Shown here piece after piece: positions 8,311 to 15,599 of a DNA stretch of 26,707 nucleotides. The DNA comes from DASTDY01 sp035457345. GTDB taxonomy: Bacteria > Patescibacteriota > Saccharimonadia > Saccharimonadales > EFPC-124. The position numbers and the translations under genes were made by a program. The stretch covers positions 1-26,707 of the forward strand of contig DATIBT010000031.1 of the NCBI GenBank assembly GCA_035457345.1, written 5' to 3'. Under the pieces are notes generated by a model, which was given only the letters and a program-made list of their open reading frames with translations, did not search any database and was not told the origin of the DNA. Every line of letters starts with the position of its first letter. Positions within the stretch are counted from its first letter, which is position 1.

Positions 8311-10176
8311 ATGGCCGAAGAAAAAGACAAAAAAGAAGTAGAAGAGCAAAAACCGGAAGCGTCGGGTGCGGACGATACTGTGTCTAAGCAAGCATCTTCT
8401 GGCCACCCCGAAAAAATCGAATCCGCTGAAGAAATAAGAGATGAATCCAAAATAGCAAAAGAGCCCCAGGAAGAGCCAAAGCCTGTCGTTGCTGAAGCCA
8501 CGCCGGCCACTGTGCCATCTCAAAATAAGTTCAAGGCTTTCATCCGCTCTAAAAAAGGTAAAATAACACTGGCAATTATTGGTGTGGTAGTAGTGACGCT
8601 TGGCGCCGTATTTGCTATTCCATCGACGCGCTACGGATTGCTTGGGCTGTTCATTAAAAAAGACGTGACATTGACACTGATTGATAGCAAAACCGGTAAG
8701 CCGGTCAGCGACGCCCAGGCAGATCTGCCTGGGCAAACTGCTAAGTCTGACAACCAGGGCAAAATAACATTCAAGAACGTCCCGGTTGGTTCGCAAACGG
8801 TGACTATCAAAAAGAAATATTTTAAAGATGTGACGCAAACATTGAACGTGTGGCTAACAAAGGCTGCAGAGCCAGAAAAAATAAGCGTAGAAGCTACTGG
8901 TCGCCAAGTTCCCATTAAAATTACTAACAAAGTGAGCGGCCAGGTGCTTGAAAAAGCTAAAATTGTCGCTCAGGAATCATCTGCTATCACCGATGAAAAA
9001 GGTGAAGCTGTACTCATCCTTCCTGCCGACAAGGCGACGCTTGAGGGCAAGGTGACTGCAGACGGCTACAACGACCTTACGGTTACGGTCATTAACACGG
9101 AACAATCCGATGCTAAAAACACCTTTAGCCCCGTACCCGCAGGCAAGCTTTACTTCCTGAGTAAGCGTACCGGAAAGATCAATGTTATGAAATCTGACCT
9201 TGACGGTGCAAACCCAGAAGTTGTGGTGCAGGGAACCGGGCGTGAGGATCAAGGCGATACGTCATTGCTCGCTTCTCGTGATTGGCGTTATCTCATGCTG
9301 AAGGCCAAACGTGACAGTGATAAGGCCAAGCTATACATTATTGATACTGGCAGCGGCAAAATGAGCGTTGCCGACGAAGGCGATGCTACATTCAGCTTGC
9401 TCGGCTGGGCCGACCATACCTTTGTCTATAAAGTGAGCCGGAGTGATTACAGTTTGGTGGATGACGGCCAAGAGTCAATCAAGACGTACAACGCCGAGAA
9501 TGGCAAGTTGGCAAAGGTTGACAGCCTTATGGGCGGCCACGACACTACCTATAAATATTTTGGTCAAAGCTACGTATATCCCGGCCCAATTTTACTCGGC
9601 AATGAAATCGTTTACGAGAAGGCCTGGGTGGGTCATAGCTACAACGCGCAGCTTGACGGTAAGAAAGATGGCATCTACAGCATAAAGGCCGACGGCTCAA
9701 ATAAGAAAACTATTGTCGAGGCAGATGCGTCACAAATAGGTGATTACTCTTATAGGTTGAATGAGGCGTATGCCATTATTATTCGCACCAACGGGGCCAA
9801 CCCGCAAAAGAGCTACGAGTATGAAAATGGCAAGTTGGCCGAACGGCCCGTCACTGATGCCGAGTTTGAAAAGGAGGTGCCGACATATCTCTACTCGCCA
9901 TCTGGTAACGAAACGTTCTGGTCGGAGGCGCGCGATGGCAAGAACACGCTGTTCTTGGGTGATAAAGAGGGGAAGAATGGCAGGGAAATCGCCACCCTTA
10001 GCGAGTATAAGCAGTACGGCTGGTACTCGGACAATTACCTTTTACTTTCGAAGAATGGCAGTGAGCTGTACATAATGGCCAAAGACCATCCAGCCGACAA
10101 ACCACTCAAGATTACTGACTACCACAAGCCCGCATACAGTTACTACGGCTACGGTGGTGGGTATGGTGGATTTTAG
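8311..10176 (+). CDS. Membrane-anchored beta-propeller-like protein with carboxypeptidase-regulatory-type domains
   Basis: About 621 residues. ATG 8311 is preferred over GTG 8305; AAAGGG at 8295-8300 is a Shine-Dalgarno and could serve either. The first 85 residues are a highly charged, Glu/Lys-rich, probably disordered cytoplasmic tail. One membrane helix follows (ITLAIIGVVVVTLGAVF). Outside, two beta-sandwich repeats (about residues 115-190 and 195-270) look like carboxypeptidase-regulatory or PEGA-type domains: LIDSKTGKPVSDAQ...GKITFKNVPVG. The rest, to about 605, has repeated LYFLSKRTGKINVMKSDLDG, LYIIDTGSGKM and YSIKADGSNKKTIVEAD blades, like TolB/WD40-type propellers. It ends in a Tyr/Gly-rich tail (YSYYGYGGGYGGF). 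The role is unknown; a cell-surface scaffold or sensor is plausible. It follows manC by 57 nt and ends 5 nt from a convergent gene. Confidence 0.8.
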   Translation: MAEEKDKKEVEEQKPEASGADDTVSKQASSGHPEKIESAEEIRDESKIAKEPQEEPKPVVAEATPATVPSQNKFKAFIRSKKGKITLAIIGVVVVTLGAVFAIPSTRYGLLGLFIKKDVTLTLIDSKTGKPVSDAQADLPGQTAKSDNQGKITFKNVPVGSQTVTIKKKYFKDVTQTLNVWLTKAAEPEKISVEATGRQVPIKITNKVSGQVLEKAKIVAQESSAITDEKGEAVLILPADKATLEGKVTADGYNDLTVTVINTEQSDAKNTFSPVPAGKLYFLSKRTGKINVMKSDLDGANPEVVVQGTGREDQGDTSLLASRDWRYLMLKAKRDSDKAKLYIIDTGSGKMSVADEGDATFSLLGWADHTFVYKVSRSDYSLVDDGQESIKTYNAENGKLAKVDSLMGGHDTTYKYFGQSYVYPGPILLGNEIVYEKAWVGHSYNAQLDGKKDGIYSIKADGSNKKTIVEADASQIGDYSYRLNEAYAIIIRTNGANPQKSYEYENGKLAERPVTDAEFEKEVPTYLYSPSGNETFWSEARDGKNTLFLGDKEGKNGREIATLSEYKQYGWYSDNYLLLSKNGSELYIMAKDHPADKPLKITDYHKPAYSYYGYGGGYGGF

Positions 10177-10181
10177 CTGAT

Positions 10182-10700
10182 TTATTTTGCTGCTTCGAGC
10201 GATTTGAGCGAACCTATAATTTTTTGCACTGTCTGTGACTCTATACCAAAGTGGCTGCTGTCCGTCGCACAAGCAGCACCGCTCACACGATATTGGAAGT
10301 TGTAGCCTCCTATTGTTGCAAGGACGCCTCCTGCCTGAGGATCTGGGTCCTTTGACCTTGTAATCATGCCTAGCACCATGCTGTCCGATGCGGCGCTGCA
10401 TTCAGGTTCAAGGTCGCCAAGTTCTTTGGTGGTGATACTCATAGCATCTGTAGTGACATTTTTCGGTTTGAAATATTGCACTCCAGTCAGTCCCTCGACT
10501 GGCTTGAACCTTACGCCCCATTCACGAATGACGATGTAGCCGGCGTTTGGGTCGGTTTGAGGGTGGGCTGGCTCATTATTAGCTGTGGGCGCTTGCTGAG
10601 AGCTATCCCATGTGCGCCATGCGATAAAACCAATCGCTAAAACTACCAACGCAATTACTGCAAATATTGCCACATTTCCTTTTTGTCTCGGTTGGTTCAT
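10182..10700 (-). CDS. Single-pass membrane protein with Cys-containing outer domain
   Basis: 172 residues from the ATG at 10698-10700. This start is chosen because AAGGGGG lies 3 nt upstream and the protein then begins MNQPRQKGN, directly followed by a membrane helix (VAIFAVIALVVLAIGFIAW); a GTG further upstream would add 21 implausible residues. A Gln/Asn/Pro-rich linker precedes an outer domain (GYIVIREWGVRFKP..., about residues 55-170) with two cysteines in LEPECSAAS and SGAACATDSSHF that could pair, and a C-terminal helix (VQKIIGSLKSLEAAK). The domain resembles a conserved hypothetical family that I associate with Saccharibacteria, without a known function. It is convergent with the propeller gene and divergent from the CHAP gene. 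The 222-nt gap it shares with the latter holds two palindromes. Confidence 0.8.
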   Translation of the reverse strand: MNQPRQKGNVAIFAVIALVVLAIGFIAWRTWDSSQQAPTANNEPAHPQTDPNAGYIVIREWGVRFKPVEGLTGVQYFKPKNVTTDAMSITTKELGDLEPECSAASDSMVLGMITRSKDPDPQAGGVLATIGGYNFQYRVSGAACATDSSHFGIESQTVQKIIGSLKSLEAAK

Positions 10701-10743
10701 AAGCCCCCTTACATCACTGATTGGCAAAAGCATACAGACAGTT

Positions 10744-10759
10744 CCTTGAGAGTTCAAGG
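10744..10759. promoter_or_regulatory. Perfect inverted repeat, possible operator
   Basis: CCTTGAGAGTTCAAGG: 6-bp arms with a 4-nt centre, in the shared upstream region of the divergent genes at 10700 (-) and 10923 (+). There is no T-run, so a regulator site is likelier than a terminator. Confidence 0.4.
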
Positions 10760-10780
10760 CCAAAATAGGGAGATTCCTGT

Positions 10781-10792
10781 GGATAATTATCC
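10781..10792. promoter_or_regulatory. 12-bp perfect palindrome containing GATAAT on both strands
   Basis: GGATAATTATCC is a perfect palindrome. It is nested in a wider inverted repeat (AAATAGG at 10763-10769 and CCTATTT at 10791-10797). Each strand reads GATAAT, so it could be two overlapping divergent -10 boxes, an operator, or both. I found no good -35 for either direction. Confidence 0.4.
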
Positions 10793-10907
10793 TATTTACA
10801 TCGCAACGAGACTATGAAGAATAAACAAGCAAGTGGGCGTCGGGCCATAGAAAACTGGCGCATCATCAGAGGAATCTGACCACTTATCTCGCACCTCATC
10901 CAATCTG

Positions 10908-10915
10908 AAAGGGAG
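10908..10915 (+). promoter_or_regulatory. Shine-Dalgarno of the CHAP gene
   Basis: AAAGGGAG ends 7 nt before GTG 10923 and fixes that start. It is the clearest ribosome-binding site in the window, where many genes have none. Confidence 0.75.
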
Positions 10916-10922
10916 TAGTACT

Positions 10923-12905
10923 GTGACCAAACATGACCGAAGAGCGGCATGGTTTGTCGCTGTCCTGTTTTTGCTCATCTCGGCTGTCTTCGCCGGGGCT
11001 CAACCGGCGTACGCTGACGACGGTGGGTATCCGTACGCCAGCTACAATGGTCCAGGTTCTGACGCATACAGTTCGTTCTGGACTGCGCCTAGTGGTGGCA
11101 ATGGCCTTTCGCCCTATGGTTACAACTACCGCAACTGCACCGATTACGTTGCCTGGAAGCTCCGTTCGCTCGGTGTTTCGCAGAGCAATGTGAGCGGACT
11201 CGGCCATGGTGGGGCGTGGGCAACCAAAGCTGCGGCCAAGGGTATACCGACCGGCGATACGGCAAAGGTCGGCGCGGCCGCAGTAAATACGGCCGGTAGC
11301 TGGGGTCACGTGGCCTACGTCGAAGCGGTCAACAAAGACGGCACCATCAAGGTGTCGGAGTACAACTGGCCAATCAACAATGGTGGCCCGCCGTACGACG
11401 GCGCCTATCACACCCGCACGGCCACCCCAAAGGCTCTGGGCTTCACTAAGTTCGTCTACTTCGACGGGCTCATGACCAATCCGCCTTCTGGAAGTGGCAA
11501 CACTGGCGGCCCGCTTACCACGACAGTTCCGCTGGCGGTCACCCCGGCCAGCCCGCACATGTACGAACCGCTAACCTTCAGCTACACCGTCCGTACCTAC
11601 GCCAGTGCGGTTTCGGTCAAGCGGTTCACGGTGGCAGTGCGCAATTCGTCCGGGGGCAACCTCGATGTGCCGTGCAACAACGGCGACGGTGTTGGGCTTC
11701 CCGCCAACACATCTTGGACGTGCACGGCCTACCTGCAGCAAGGATACGGGTCGGCCACCGCCTACACGTATTGGGCGGACTGGCAGGATTACAACAACGT
11801 TTGGCACGTGGGGCAGCTCAGCGGCAATAACACGTTCACCGTGGGGCAACCTTACGCCCTGACAGCAACGCAGCCGGTGTCGGTTGGGCCGTCGGGCCAG
11901 GTGCCGATGTATACGCCGCTCAATTGGTCGTACCGCGTCAAGAACACCAGTGGTGCGGCAGCGTCAGTGCAGCGGTTCGTGGTGGCGGTCAGGGGCCCAG
12001 GCGGTAGCAACCTCGACGTTCCCTGCAATAACGGGAATGGGGTCACTCTGCAAGCTGGTACCGAATGGGTCTGCAATGTCTCCCTTAACCAGGGGTACGG
12101 TTCAACGGGCAACTATAGTTTCTGGGCGGACTGGCAAGACTACGCCAATGTCTGGCATGCCGGCCAGCTCGGTGGCAGTGGTACCCTGCTGAATGTCACG
12201 CCCGCGCCAGCGTTTACCGTCACGAGTGCGCTTTCGGTCGGACCCACCAGTGCCATCGGCATGTACCAACCGGCGTACTGGTCGTTCCGTGTCAAAAACA
12301 CCTCGGGTGCATGGACGAACGTCCAGCGGTTCGTGGTGGCAGTGCGGACACCGGGTGGTGGGGCTATGGATGTGCCCTGCAACAACGGTACGAACGTCAC
12401 TATAGGACCACTCGAGGAGTGGACCTGTCTGGCCTACAACATGGATGGCTACGGCTCCACTGGCAACTTCACCTTTTGGGCCGACTGGCTCGGTAATGAT
12501 GGCGCCTGGCATCACGGCGCGCTCAGCGGTGACCTGACGCTCAGAGTTGGGGCACCGCAACAGCTCGCCAACGATCAGTACATCACCGTGTCGCCCAGTA
12601 ACAGTGTGGCAATCGGCCAGCCAGTGACGTTCACCTATCGGGTGCGCAACATGACGCCCGGCGGCTTGTCGGTCAAGAAGTTCGTTGCCGCTGTCCGTGC
12701 GCCGAATGGCAGCTCGCAAGATGTCCCCTGCAGCGGCGGCAACGGCGTGGCGCTGGCGTCTAATGCGTTGTTCACTTGCACGGCAACGGTGCCGGGCGGG
12801 TTCAGCCTCCACGGTATCTACACCTTCTGGGCTGATTGGCAAGACTACGGCGACGTATGGCATCCAACCATGCTCAGTCCGTCGCTGCCGTTGTACGTAG
12901 GCTAG
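10923..12905 (+). CDS. Secreted CHAP-domain hydrolase with four Cys-containing beta repeats
   Basis: 660 residues from GTG 10923. The signal peptide is clear (MTKHDRRAAWFVAVLFLLIS..., cleavage after AYA at about residue 30). Residues about 35-180 are a CHAP domain (cysteine, histidine-dependent amidohydrolase/peptidase): Cys72 in YNYRNCTDYVAWKL, His129 in GSWGHVAYVEAV, and the acid/amide in SEYNWP (Glu146/Asn148) give the catalytic set. Such enzymes cut peptidoglycan cross-bridges or the MurNAc-peptide amide. A Ser/Gly linker (187-197) leads to four repeats of about 112 residues, each with a VPCNNG-type cysteine, a second cysteine about 20 residues later and a WADWQDY.NVWH-type strand; the paired cysteines suggest disulfides. 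These differ from the Ig-like domains on the other hydrolases. GC content looks higher than in neighbours (34 and 38 of 60 bases in two lines I counted, against 22 of 60 in the propeller gene). Transfer from an actinobacterium is possible but unproven. Confidence 0.88.
   Translation: MTKHDRRAAWFVAVLFLLISAVFAGAQPAYADDGGYPYASYNGPGSDAYSSFWTAPSGGNGLSPYGYNYRNCTDYVAWKLRSLGVSQSNVSGLGHGGAWATKAAAKGIPTGDTAKVGAAAVNTAGSWGHVAYVEAVNKDGTIKVSEYNWPINNGGPPYDGAYHTRTATPKALGFTKFVYFDGLMTNPPSGSGNTGGPLTTTVPLAVTPASPHMYEPLTFSYTVRTYASAVSVKRFTVAVRNSSGGNLDVPCNNGDGVGLPANTSWTCTAYLQQGYGSATAYTYWADWQDYNNVWHVGQLSGNNTFTVGQPYALTATQPVSVGPSGQVPMYTPLNWSYRVKNTSGAAASVQRFVVAVRGPGGSNLDVPCNNGNGVTLQAGTEWVCNVSLNQGYGSTGNYSFWADWQDYANVWHAGQLGGSGTLLNVTPAPAFTVTSALSVGPTSAIGMYQPAYWSFRVKNTSGAWTNVQRFVVAVRTPGGGAMDVPCNNGTNVTIGPLEEWTCLAYNMDGYGSTGNFTFWADWLGNDGAWHHGALSGDLTLRVGAPQQLANDQYITVSPSNSVAIGQPVTFTYRVRNMTPGGLSVKKFVAAVRAPNGSSQDVPCSGGNGVALASNALFTCTATVPGGFSLHGIYTFWADWQDYGDVWHPTMLSPSLPLYVG
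11520..12902 (+). repeat. Four tandem ~112-residue repeats of the CHAP protein
   Basis: Residues about 200-660. Each unit runs from a VTP/VGP-type strand (SxxxxMYxPL) through VKRF.VAVR, DVPCNNG, a W.C or F.C pair and YxFWADWQDYxxVWHxGxLSG. The third and fourth copies are the most diverged (WLGNDGAWHHG; QDVPCSGGNG). They are probably cell-wall or glycan-binding beta sandwiches. Confidence 0.8.
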
Positions 12906-12933
12906 AGATTGGAGAGTGAGCGAGAAGCAAACA

Positions 12934-12971
12934 GGCTAGGGGGCGTGACGTTTCCGCCGCGTTCCCTAGCC
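12934..12971 (+). terminator. Possible hairpin terminator after the CHAP gene
   Basis: GGCTAGGG (12934-12941) and CCCTAGCC (12964-12971) form a perfect 8-bp stem, with an inner GGCG/CGCC pairing. There is no T-tract, so it may be an mRNA end-stabilising hairpin rather than an intrinsic terminator. Confidence 0.35.
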
Positions 12972-12986
12972 CGCACAACTATAGTA

Positions 12987-13016
12987 GCAAACAACCTGTT
13001 ACGCAGGCTTGTTTGC
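12987..13016 (-). terminator. Hairpin over the stop codon of the GT4 gene
   Basis: GCAAACAA plus CCTG pairs with CAGG plus TTGTTTGC (12 bp with one bulged base), with loop TTACG. The TAA stop of the minus-strand glycosyltransferase lies at 12999-13001 inside it. GCAAACA occurs once more at 12927-12933 and could compete for the same partner. There is no clear U-run on the minus strand. Confidence 0.35.
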
Positions 13017-14141
13017 TGCGGCTATTTTTTCCGCGACAAAGGCTTGGACTTCGGCAATGAACCGTTCTTCGTTAAAGTGTTCGCCACGTTTTTTGATTGC
13101 CTGGTAATCGAACGTGGTAGCTTGTAGGCGTTTAATTGCCGTGATCATACTTGAGACAGTTTGCCGGTTAAAGAGGACGCCTGTTTCCCCTTCTTTAATG
13201 GTATCGGTGGCGCCGCCTTTGGCATACGCAACAACAGGCGTGCCCGCAGCAAGTGATTCTATTTGTACAATACCAAAGTCTTCTTCTTGCGGATGCATGA
13301 ATGCTTCGGCCTGGCTGAGTGCTTTGGCGAACGCAGGGGCGGAGTAGGGTTTGAAAGTGATGGTTGGCCCAGCCATGGCAACAAGCCTTGCGTGCTCGGG
13401 ACCTTCACCGAAAACAGTGAGCGGCTCTTTAAGTTCGTTGCAGGCGGCTATGGCAAGATCGTGCCGTTTATAGGGTACTTGCCGGCCGGAGGCGACAAAG
13501 CCATGGCGCTCACCTTTTACATTGAGGTTTTTAAAATGGTGCATAGTAATGGGCGGATAAATAATGGTCGAATCGCGGTTGTAATAGGTTCTAATGCGTT
13601 CGGCAACGGCAGACGAATTGGCAATAAAATAGTCAACGCCAGCTGCGGCTCGCAAATCAATGCGCCGCATTATCTTGACTAGCGCGGGTAACGCAACCCG
13701 CACGGCAGTATTGAGTGTTTTTCCAAAGCCTGGTTCGGCTAGATACTCCTTGTAGTGGCTCCAGTAGTAGCGAGTAGGGGTGTGGCAGTAGCAGATATGG
13801 AGAGCGTCGGGACGTTTGCGGACGGCCTTGGCTTCGGCGCTGGCCGACGAGATAATCACATCAAATTCGCTTAGGTCTAACTTGCGAAAGGCGTTCGCTC
13901 GTTGCAATGGAAAAAGCTGATGGCGACCGCGAAGTTTGGCAGGCAGTTTTTGCAGGTATGTGGTGCGAATGTCAAAATTTGCAAATGCGTGACGGCCAGC
14001 TTCGTCTTTCATTGCAAAAACAGAGGTATAAATTGGCGCGCCAGGGAAGGCCTTTGCCAGTGCAACCACTACCTTTTCGGCGCCAGCGTAGGTAGTGAGC
14101 CAGTCGCAAACAATAGCAACTTTTGGTGCGGGCGCCGTCAC
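12999..14141 (-). CDS. GT4-family glycosyltransferase, probably mannosyltransferase-like
   Basis: 380 residues. The GTG start at 14141 overlaps the TAG stop of the upstream transferase by one base (TAGTG), with GGAG 7 nt upstream, so translation is coupled. The protein has the GT-B fold: N-domain AIVCDWLTTYAGAEKVV (residues 9-25, glycine-rich acceptor loop) and ICYCHTPTRYYW (116-127), which is typical of WbaZ/WbdA-like mannosyltransferases; C-domain GRQVPYKR (Arg220, Lys225, contacting the nucleotide phosphates), FGEGPE (244-249) and the EX7E motif EDFGIVQIE (Glu287...Glu295). It adds a sugar from a nucleotide donor to a lipid-linked or oligosaccharide acceptor at the inner face of the membrane. 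GDP-mannose made by the manC product at 7201 is the obvious donor candidate, although the sugar is inferred from similarity of motifs only. Confidence 0.9.
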   Translation of the reverse strand: MTAPAPKVAIVCDWLTTYAGAEKVVVALAKAFPGAPIYTSVFAMKDEAGRHAFANFDIRTTYLQKLPAKLRGRHQLFPLQRANAFRKLDLSEFDVIISSASAEAKAVRKRPDALHICYCHTPTRYYWSHYKEYLAEPGFGKTLNTAVRVALPALVKIMRRIDLRAAAGVDYFIANSSAVAERIRTYYNRDSTIIYPPITMHHFKNLNVKGERHGFVASGRQVPYKRHDLAIAACNELKEPLTVFGEGPEHARLVAMAGPTITFKPYSAPAFAKALSQAEAFMHPQEEDFGIVQIESLAAGTPVVAYAKGGATDTIKEGETGVLFNRQTVSSMITAIKRLQATTFDYQAIKKRGEHFNEERFIAEVQAFVAEKIAAANKPA

Positions 14142-15577
14142 TATCTAGCTCCGGTCTTGCGGAATACGGCGGGTAGTGTTTTTAGTAGAATTTTAATGTC
14201 GAGCCAAAAACTCCAGTTCTGGGCATAGTACAGCTCAAGCTCTACACGTTTTTGAAACGGCAGGTCATTACGCCCAGACACTTGCCATAGGCCAGTGACA
14301 CCAGACTTTACGCTATGCAAGAGAGCGTTCTTGCCTTGGTACAAGTGAAGTTCCTGAGGCAATATAGGCCGCGGCCCTACCAAGCTCAAATTTCCTTGTA
14401 GTACGTTAAAGAATTGCGGCAGCTCATCTATTGAGGTTTTTCGAAGGAATGCACCAAACCATGTCACGCGCGGATCGTTTTTGACCTTGCGATGTTGCTC
14501 ATATTCTTTAACGAGATCTTCGCGGCCCATCTGCCTAAAATCGTCGGCGGCATCTTGGGTGCCGAACTGCGGGCGCATGGTACGGAATTTAATAAGACCG
14601 AACGGAGTCGAATACCTGGTGAGCCGAGTGCTCACATAAAATATTGGGCCGGGGTTAAATAATTTTTGAAGCAAGGCAATGAGCAAGAACAGTGGCGAAA
14701 GAATAATGACAATGCCGCTGGTCACAATAAGATCAAACACCCGCTTTACTACCACGCCCCAGCCAGTCAGGGGGGTTTGATACACGGTTATAACTGGGTA
14801 GCCCAAAAAGACATCAACGACATTTTTGCCGGAATAAAATTCGGGTTCGCCAGGAATAAAGCCGTAGGTAATATGACGTTCCTGAGCGGCATGCAGGATT
14901 TTTTGATTGCGCTCAGCAGAGTCATACAGATCCGTCTGGATGATGGTGGTTATGTGGTGGCGCTGGAGATTCTCGAGGGCCTGCTCCACCTGGCTGTAAT
15001 GCACGCCCCGGAAACCCTTGGGCAGGGCAGATTTTGGCCCGGCGATGGCGACGATTTTATACCCAGACCGTTTTGTATCGCTGAGTTGTGCGGCAATATC
15101 GTGAGTGGCGTCCGAATTACCAACCACAAGCACGCGGCTAATTCCTCTGCCGTAGCGGAAGAGAATAATCCGCACTTGGCGCATAATCTCACGGCCCATT
15201 ACCAGTAGCACAAACGAACCGGCAAACGCATATACTGCGACCAACCGTGCAGGGAAGACCGGCTCGTCAATGACGAAGCTGTACCCAAGTACAATCAGAA
15301 TGCCTAGAAACGACCCTACGAATAAACGCCCCCATTCAAGTAAGCGACGTGAATACACTTGGTTTGAATACAATCCCAATAGGGCGAACACGGCAATCCA
15401 CAAAGGAATGAGCACGAGGGCGGTTTGCAGAAATTCAACGGCGCCAATTAGGTCTACGAGCGGGCGGGTGTCTACCTTTACCCGCAGGGTATATGCCAGT
15501 GTAAACGCCAAAAGAAGGACAAAAAAGTCGCCCAAAATAAGTGTTATGCTGTACAACCTGGCTGACCGGCTTGGCAT
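14141..15577 (-). CDS. Polyprenyl-phosphate sugar-1-phosphate transferase (exopolysaccharide initiation, WbaP/WcaJ type)
   Basis: 478 residues, the usual length for the long, five-helix form. Residues 1-140 hold about four or five membrane helices. Residues about 145-260 are a Rossmann-like CoA-binding_3-type domain (RVLVVGNSDATHDIAAQL). Residues about 275-478 are the catalytic bacterial sugar-transferase domain: membrane-dipping helix KRVFDLIVTSGIVIILSP, KFRTM (330-334), the Asp-Glu pair in DELPQ (384-388), LSLVGPRP (397-404) and SGVTGLWQVSGRN. It moves a hexose-1-phosphate (commonly Glc or Gal) from a UDP-sugar to undecaprenyl phosphate, the first step of capsule or O-unit assembly. The galE product supplies UDP-Gal/UDP-Glc. 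The start is ATG 15577, with TACAAT 9 nt upstream; the gap to galE is 22 nt. The exact sugar cannot be read from the sequence. Confidence 0.92.
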   Translation of the reverse strand: MPSRSARLYSITLILGDFFVLLLAFTLAYTLRVKVDTRPLVDLIGAVEFLQTALVLIPLWIAVFALLGLYSNQVYSRRLLEWGRLFVGSFLGILIVLGYSFVIDEPVFPARLVAVYAFAGSFVLLVMGREIMRQVRIILFRYGRGISRVLVVGNSDATHDIAAQLSDTKRSGYKIVAIAGPKSALPKGFRGVHYSQVEQALENLQRHHITTIIQTDLYDSAERNQKILHAAQERHITYGFIPGEPEFYSGKNVVDVFLGYPVITVYQTPLTGWGVVVKRVFDLIVTSGIVIILSPLFLLIALLQKLFNPGPIFYVSTRLTRYSTPFGLIKFRTMRPQFGTQDAADDFRQMGREDLVKEYEQHRKVKNDPRVTWFGAFLRKTSIDELPQFFNVLQGNLSLVGPRPILPQELHLYQGKNALLHSVKSGVTGLWQVSGRNDLPFQKRVELELYYAQNWSFWLDIKILLKTLPAVFRKTGAR

Positions 15578-15586
15578 CTTATGCCT

Positions 15587-15592
15587 ATTGTA
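15587..15592 (-). promoter_or_regulatory. Candidate internal -10 box before the sugar-phosphotransferase
   Basis: TACAAT on the minus strand, 9 nt before ATG 15577, in the 22-nt gap after galE. It could give a near-leaderless transcript independent of galE. I identified no -35. Confidence 0.3.
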
Positions 15593-15599
15593 ACACTGG

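Noticed and set aside
8293..8838. Long minus-strand open frame rich in Phe/Ser
   Set aside because: It is the mirror of the Glu/Lys-rich plus-strand tail of the propeller protein; there is no start signal or domain.
12102..12863. 253-codon minus-strand open frame inside the CHAP gene
   Set aside because: A shadow of the GC-rich plus-strand repeats, where stop codons are rare; no domain is visible.
14666..15208. 180-codon plus-strand open frame opposite the sugar-phosphotransferase
   Set aside because: It lies opposite a gene with clear catalytic motifs and has no coherent protein pattern.
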